A DNA stretch of 34,256 nucleotides from Tissierellia bacterium (GTDB taxonomy: Bacteria; Bacillota; Clostridia; Tissierellales; Tissierellaceae): NCBI GenBank assembly GCA_012735245.1, contig JAAYHU010000012.1, forward strand, positions 1 to 34,256, written 5' to 3'. Position numbers and translations under genes: made by a program. A model generated the notes under the pieces. It searched no databases, was not told the origin of the DNA, and was given only the letters and a program-made list of their open reading frames with translations. Positions 33,265 through 34,256 of the stretch are shown here, piece after piece. Position 1 is the first letter of the stretch. Each line of letters begins with the position of its first letter.

Positions 33265-34256
33265 ATGAAAAAGTCTAATGAAAATACAATGAAAAAAGGT
33301 TTTTTTAATAAATTCCTTGATTTTATTGAAAGAGCGGGGAATAGATTACCCCATCCTGTTACCCTGTTTATAATATTTAGTTTAATAGTAATAGTTATTT
33401 CAGCTTTTGCTGAAATGGCAGGATTATCGGTAACATATGATAGATTTGTAGAAGGAGAAATGGTTCCAACTACAGTGGAGGCTATAAGCTTACTAAATGC
33501 CGAAGGCATTAGAAAGATTATTTCACAGGCAGTAAGCAACTTTACATCCTTTGCACCCTTAGGAACAGTTTTAGTTGCTATGCTAGGTGTAGGGGTGGCA
33601 GAAGGAACAGGACTTATCCAAGCTGGTCTTAGAAAACTAGTTTTATCTACACCGAAAAGATTTATAACAGCAGTAGTAGTTTTTGCTGGAGTAATGTCCA
33701 ACATTGCTTCTGATGCGGGATATGTAGTTTTAGTCCCCTTAGGAGCCCTAGTATTTTTAAGCTTTGGCCGTCATCCCTTGGCAGGCTTAGCTGCTGCCTT
33801 TGCAGGTGTATCTGGAGGATTTAGCGCCAACCTTATGGTAGGACCAACAGATGCTCTATTATCAGGTATAACACAACCAGCAGCCCAAATGTTACAAGGA
33901 AATTATTCTGTGCCTGCTACTTCTAACTTTTATTTCCTATTTGTATCAACTTTTGTAATTACCATAGTAGGTACAATAGTAACTGAAAAAATTATAGAGC
34001 CAAGGCTTGGGGAATATAAAGGCAGTGCAGTGGCTTCCATGGATGAAGTTACAGCTGAAGAAAATAGAGGATTAAGGTGGGCGGGTATATCAATATTAGT
34101 GTATATTATTATAATATTACTTCTCTTAGTGCCACAAAATGGTCCATTGAGAAACCCTGAAACAGGTTCAATTCTTGAGCAATCTCCATTTATAAATGGA
34201 ATAGTTACTTTAATCTCATTATTATTCTTAATACCAGGTGTTGCCTATGGTATAGC
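33265..34256 (+). CDS. AbgT-family transporter (p-aminobenzoyl-glutamate transporter-like), 5' part
   Basis: Open from ATG 33265 to the window edge, 330 codons, so the C-terminal third is missing. The family start is clear: FLDFIERAGNRLPHPVTLFIIFSLIVIVISAF (TM1), then SFAPLGTVLVAMLGVGVAEGTGLI, VVFAGVMSNIASDAGYVVLVPLGALVF and LAAAFAGVSGGFSANLMVGPTDALLSGITQ, the AbgT signature region; at least five or six membrane helices are visible. E. coli AbgT imports the folate breakdown product p-aminobenzoyl-glutamate; other members export sulfonamides or move peptides, and no abgAB-type hydrolase is visible here, so the substrate is open. Ribosome site AGAGGAGG before the ATG. Own promoter upstream. Confidence 0.92.
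   Translation, partial: MKKSNENTMKKGFFNKFLDFIERAGNRLPHPVTLFIIFSLIVIVISAFAEMAGLSVTYDRFVEGEMVPTTVEAISLLNAEGIRKIISQAVSNFTSFAPLGTVLVAMLGVGVAEGTGLIQAGLRKLVLSTPKRFITAVVVFAGVMSNIASDAGYVVLVPLGALVFLSFGRHPLAGLAAAFAGVSGGFSANLMVGPTDALLSGITQPAAQMLQGNYSVPATSNFYFLFVSTFVITIVGTIVTEKIIEPRLGEYKGSAVASMDEVTAEENRGLRWAGISILVYIIIILLLLVPQNGPLRNPETGSILEQSPFINGIVTLISLLFLIPGVAYGI

Overview
The window is AT-rich, densely coded DNA from a flagellated, anaerobic, low-GC Firmicute, most likely of class Clostridia (Tissierella-like is my guess, not proven). The evidence is: Gram-positive sigma-A promoters (TTGACA-N17-TATAAT type) with strong GGAGG ribosome sites; gene orders fliD-fliS-FliT/FlgN-like-hpf-secA-prfB and tsaE-tsaB-rimI-tsaD/ABC-F/rex/groESL, both close to the order in Bacillus; a CIRCE/HrcA operator; and a Rex / butyryl-CoA dehydrogenase / EtfAB / glutamate dehydrogenase set typical of amino-acid-fermenting anaerobes.

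Layout. 1-1254: end of a flagellar operon (fliD 3' end, fliS, a FlgN/FliT-like chaperone). 1255-1595: terminator, then a cluster of DnaA-box-like sites and the hpf promoter region. 1596-8318: hpf, secA, prfB (split by its programmed +1 frameshift at 5142-5148) and tex. 8587-12020: an amidohydrolase, a COG3199-type ATP-NAD kinase homologue, and an FMN riboswitch controlling ribU. 12056-15264: a YbjN-like gene on the minus strand, diverging from the t6A tRNA-modification operon tsaE-tsaB-rimI-tsaD. 15265-15429: a second DnaA-box-rich intergenic region. 15430-18000: an ABC-F ATPase (minus), a probable selenoprotein gene of the HesB-like family with an in-frame TGA, and a small Cys-rich protein (minus). 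18108-23556: rex, then a Rex-operator-like palindrome in front of bcd-etfB-etfA, then glutamate dehydrogenase. 23630-28006: a large RND exporter with a ~210-residue coiled-coil insert, with its TetR regulator and a perfect 28-bp palindromic operator. 28091-34256: an Ogg-type DNA glycosylase, a DUF554 membrane protein, CIRCE-groES-groEL, an alpha/beta hydrolase, and the start of an AbgT-family transporter cut by the window edge.

How it fits together: most of the window is housekeeping (secretion, translation termination, ribosome hibernation, tRNA modification, chaperonin) plus redox-regulated fermentation (Rex sensing NADH and probably controlling Bcd/Etf) and solute or drug export. The items most worth following up are the selenoprotein gene that a normal gene caller would break, the two non-oriC DnaA-box clusters, and the RND exporter whose coiled coil sits where Gram-negative pumps dock their periplasmic partners. 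Several intergenic palindromic repeats built from TTGACAATTG-like units resemble small mobile or MITE-like elements.
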